Of a DNA stretch of 7,203 nt, positions 5,801 to 7,203 are shown one piece after another (the first letter of the stretch is position 1; the number at the start of each line of letters is the position of its first letter). The DNA is from Clostridiales bacterium. Lineage in GTDB: Bacteria; Bacillota; Clostridia; Oscillospirales; Oscillospiraceae. A program made the position numbers and the translations under genes. The notes under the pieces are model-generated. The model ran no database searches. It worked only from the letters and a program-made list of their open reading frames with translations, and was not told the DNA's origin. Where the stretch lies: NCBI GenBank assembly GCA_029098065.1, contig JAQXNP010000173.1, forward strand, positions 1 through 7,203, given 5' to 3'.

Positions 5801-6247
5801 CTGACCATCGATGGCTTTGCCCTGGGGACTCCCTTTGAGGAGCTGCCGGCCTCCTTCCGTTCCACCCTGACCAAGGTGGGAGCGGAGGATCTGTTGGAGG
5901 AGGGGGCAGGCATCTGGACCAGCTACACCGCCCCGGGCATCGAGATCGTGACCACTCAGGTGAATCCGGACTGGGAGCTGCTGGAGGACTGGGAGCGGGA
6001 TCAGGTCGTGGGCAAAGAATATCTGTCCATCGTCCGGATCACGGACAGCGCCTATGCCACGGCGGCGGGCCTCCGGGTGGGAGACCGCCTGGAGCGGTGC
6101 GGGGAACTGGGCTATGACAGGGTCCCCCTCAGCGGGAACCGTTATCAGGTGGGCCTGCCGTCCCTCACCCTGACGGTGGAGGACGGCATCATCACGGCCA
6201 TGGAGTCCTGTGACGGGCTCCGCTATGTGGGATCCATCTTCTATTGA
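5801..6247 (+). pseudogene. C-terminal remainder of the M56 sensor gene, same frame after TGA
   Basis: This is the uninterrupted continuation, in the same frame, of the M56 gene after TGA at 5798-5800: 148 codons to the next stop. It begins LTIDGFALGTPFEELPASF, reading straight on from SYEQMMD. ITDSAYATAAGLRVGDRLER (about 6035-6094) resembles a domain seen in clostridial membrane sensors and lipoproteins with the pattern TxxGIxVGDxxxxV. The end is LPSLTLTVEDGIITAMES followed by YVGSIFY. It has no good start of its own: the first near-start is GTG 5876, with no Shine-Dalgarno site at proper spacing, and there is no signal peptide. Together the two parts would make a 955-residue protein if the TGA were a sense codon. 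Most likely a nonsense-interrupted C-terminal domain; a base-call error or readthrough is possible. Confidence 0.75.
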
Positions 6248-6250
6248 GAC

Positions 6251-6308
6251 CAGTTCTTGATAAAAAGCTTTAAAGCTTTTTATAGCGCCACAGGCGTGTC
6301 AAGAACTG
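6251..6308. repeat. Compound inverted repeat, potential three-way junction
   Basis: An outer 10-bp perfect stem, CAGTTCTTGA (6251-6260) with its complement at 6299-6308, encloses two side hairpins. The first is AT-rich and lies within a 24-bp perfect palindrome (6260-6283, half-site ATAAAAAGCTTT). The second is CGCC-ACA-GGCG (6286-6296). It starts 4 nt after the stop codon of the M56 remainder. It resembles REP or MITE-type structured repeats; no transposase and no clear target-site duplication were seen. Confidence 0.7.
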
Positions 6309-6319
6309 TATGAGACGGC

Positions 6320-6341
6320 GCGGCGTGCGCCAGCACGCCGC
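6320..6341. repeat. GC-rich hairpin
   Basis: Perfect 9-bp stem GCGGCGTGC with a GCCA loop. There is no T-run next to it, so it is not a typical intrinsic terminator. It is one of a chain of hairpins in this convergent intergenic region. Confidence 0.65.
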
Positions 6342-6343
6342 AA

Positions 6344-6358
6344 GTGTGCGCAGCACAC
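6344..6358. repeat. Short GTGTGC/GCACAC hairpin
   Basis: Perfect 6-bp stem with a GCA loop. Its CACAC arm could instead pair with GTGTG at 6393-6397, closing around the next hairpin, so two alternative folds are possible. Confidence 0.5.
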
Positions 6359-6360
6359 GG

Positions 6361-6391
6361 GATCCTTGATTCAATTTTTGAATCAAGGATC
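6361..6391. repeat. Perfect 14-bp hairpin
   Basis: Arms GATCCTTGATTCAA are perfectly complementary around a TTT loop. No T-tract follows in either direction, so the role is unknown: an RNA 3' end stabiliser, a repeat-element end or a DNA-binding site are all possible. Confidence 0.72.
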
Positions 6392-6424
6392 AGTGTGAGG
6401 TTGAGGGCAGTCCTCTGCCGAACA

Positions 6425-6472
6425 GAAAAAATGAACCGGCCCGGGACCTAATGGTCCCGGGCCGGAGTTTTT
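6425..6472. terminator. Bidirectional intrinsic terminator between convergent genes
   Basis: A perfect 13-bp stem (arm CCGGCCCGGGACC, 6436-6448 with 6453-6465) has a TAAT loop. On the plus strand it is followed by a T5 run (6468-6472). On the minus strand it is followed after TTCA by six T residues (6425-6430 read in reverse). It can end both the M56 operon and the Clp transcript, starting about 12 nt after the Clp stop codon. Confidence 0.93.
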
Positions 6473-6477
6473 GCGGC

Positions 6478-7203
6478 TTATTCCGCCTCCACCTTCAGAC
6501 TGTCGCCCTCGGCGGTGACGGTAATTTTAGAAATCGGTTCCATATAGCTGTCGATGATCCTGGTGGCAATGGGGTCCTCCAGATCCTTCTGAATCTGACG
6601 GCGCAGGTTCCGGGCGCCATAGGTCTGGGAGAAGGACTTCTTTACCAGATAGTCCAGCAGGTCCTCCCCATAGGTGAAGGCAATGCCCTTGTCCCGGAGG
6701 TTGTCGGACAGTTCCTTAAGCATGATCCTGGCGATCTCCTTGAAATTGTCCTCGGTGAGCTTGTTGAAGTAGACGATCTCGTCCACCCGGTTGATAAACT
6801 CGGGCCGGAGGAAGCCCTCCAGAGCCTTCATGGCCTTGGCCTTACCCTGCTCGTCCTCGGTGCGGCCGAAGCCCACCGCTCCGGTGGAGCCGGAGGTGGA
6901 GCCGGCGTTGGAGGTCATGACGATGACCGTATTTTCAAAGTTTACATTCCGGCCCTGGGCATCGGTGATGTGGCCGTCGTCCAGGATCTGCAGCAGGATG
7001 TTCAGCACATCGGGGTGGGCCTTCTCGATCTCGTCAAAGAGGATGACGCAGTAGGGCTTGCGGCGGACCTTCTCGGTGAGCTGGCCGGCCTCGTCATAGC
7101 CCACGTAGCCCGGGGGAGAGCCGATGATCCGGGAGACGGAGAACTTCTCCATAAACTCGGACATATCCAGCCGGATGAGGGACTCGGGGGAGTTGAACAT
7201 GTC
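6478..7203 (-). CDS. ClpC-like AAA+ unfoldase, C-terminal part (5' end beyond the window)
   Basis: ATP-dependent protein unfoldase that passes substrates to ClpP. Only the last 241 residues are present, covering most of the second AAA+ module; the N-domain, first AAA+ module and Walker A of the second lie outside the window. Visible motifs are the pore-loop block SPPGYVGYDEAGQLTEKVRR, Walker B VILFDEIEKAH (Asp codon at 7033-7035), and sensor 1 in VIVMTSNAGS. VGFGR at about 6862-6876 matches the ClpP-docking loop position (VGF/IGF). The arginine finger is in RPEFINRVDE, and sensor 2 is YGARNLRRQI. GQLTEKVRRKPY and the VGF loop favour ClpC (or ClpA) over ClpB, which lacks a ClpP loop and reads GYLTEAVRR. 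The stretch before VGF is rich in Gly, Ser and Thr. The ATG at 7200 is an internal methionine, not the start, since the frame is open to the edge. The gene converges on the M56 operon. Confidence 0.92.
   Translation of the reverse strand, partial: DMFNSPESLIRLDMSEFMEKFSVSRIIGSPPGYVGYDEAGQLTEKVRRKPYCVILFDEIEKAHPDVLNILLQILDDGHITDAQGRNVNFENTVIVMTSNAGSTSGSTGAVGFGRTEDEQGKAKAMKALEGFLRPEFINRVDEIVYFNKLTEDNFKEIARIMLKELSDNLRDKGIAFTYGEDLLDYLVKKSFSQTYGARNLRRQIQKDLEDPIATRIIDSYMEPISKITVTAEGDSLKVEAE

Noticed and set aside
5876..6247. Independent small gene starting at GTG 5876
   Set aside because: There is no Shine-Dalgarno site at proper spacing, and the protein-like frame clearly extends upstream of this codon to the TGA.

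Overview
The window looks like chromosome of a GC-rich member of the Clostridia, most likely a gut Oscillospiraceae-type organism (Flavonifractor, Lawsonibacter or relatives). The evidence is strong Shine-Dalgarno sites, sigma-A-type promoters, GC-ending codons, a BlaI/M56 regulator pair, an FMN-riboswitch ECF transporter gene and a ClpC-like ATPase. The genus is inferred from style only.

Layout from left to right. (1) Positions 3-1169, minus strand: a Y-family DNA polymerase gene running off the left edge. Its own promoter carries a LexA-like box between the -35 and -10 elements. (2) 1239-2270, minus strand: a complete riboflavin-uptake unit made of promoter, FMN riboswitch, a long hairpin that buries the ribosome binding site, ribU, and a strong terminator. 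(3) 2308-2902, plus strand: a divergently transcribed monocistronic gene for a YpsA-like (DUF1273/SLOG) protein, with its own promoter and terminator. (4) 2906-6247, plus strand: a BlaI-type repressor and a membrane M56 metallopeptidase in translationally coupled order, behind a promoter framed by two dyad operators. The peptidase gene is cut by an in-frame TGA, and the same frame then stays open for 148 more codons. (5) 6248-6472: a short convergent intergenic region packed with inverted repeats, closing with a bidirectional terminator. (6) 6478-7203, minus strand: the C-terminal part of a ClpC-like AAA+ unfoldase running off the right edge.

How the parts work together. The BlaI and M56 genes form a self-controlled signal relay of the BlaI/BlaR1 kind: the repressor should sit on the paired operators until the membrane protease is triggered. 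The sensor is not the penicillin-binding domain of BlaR1, because the extracellular part is a long region with no recognisable SxxK/KTG penicillin-binding motifs, so the stimulus is unknown. Its C-terminus is separated by the TGA, which makes this copy either a recent nonsense mutant, a sequencing error, or a readthrough case. ribU is controlled by FMN, apparently at translation. The polymerase gene appears to be SOS-controlled, and a closely similar box lies upstream of the YpsA-like gene. No complete mobile element, CRISPR array, tRNA or rRNA was seen.
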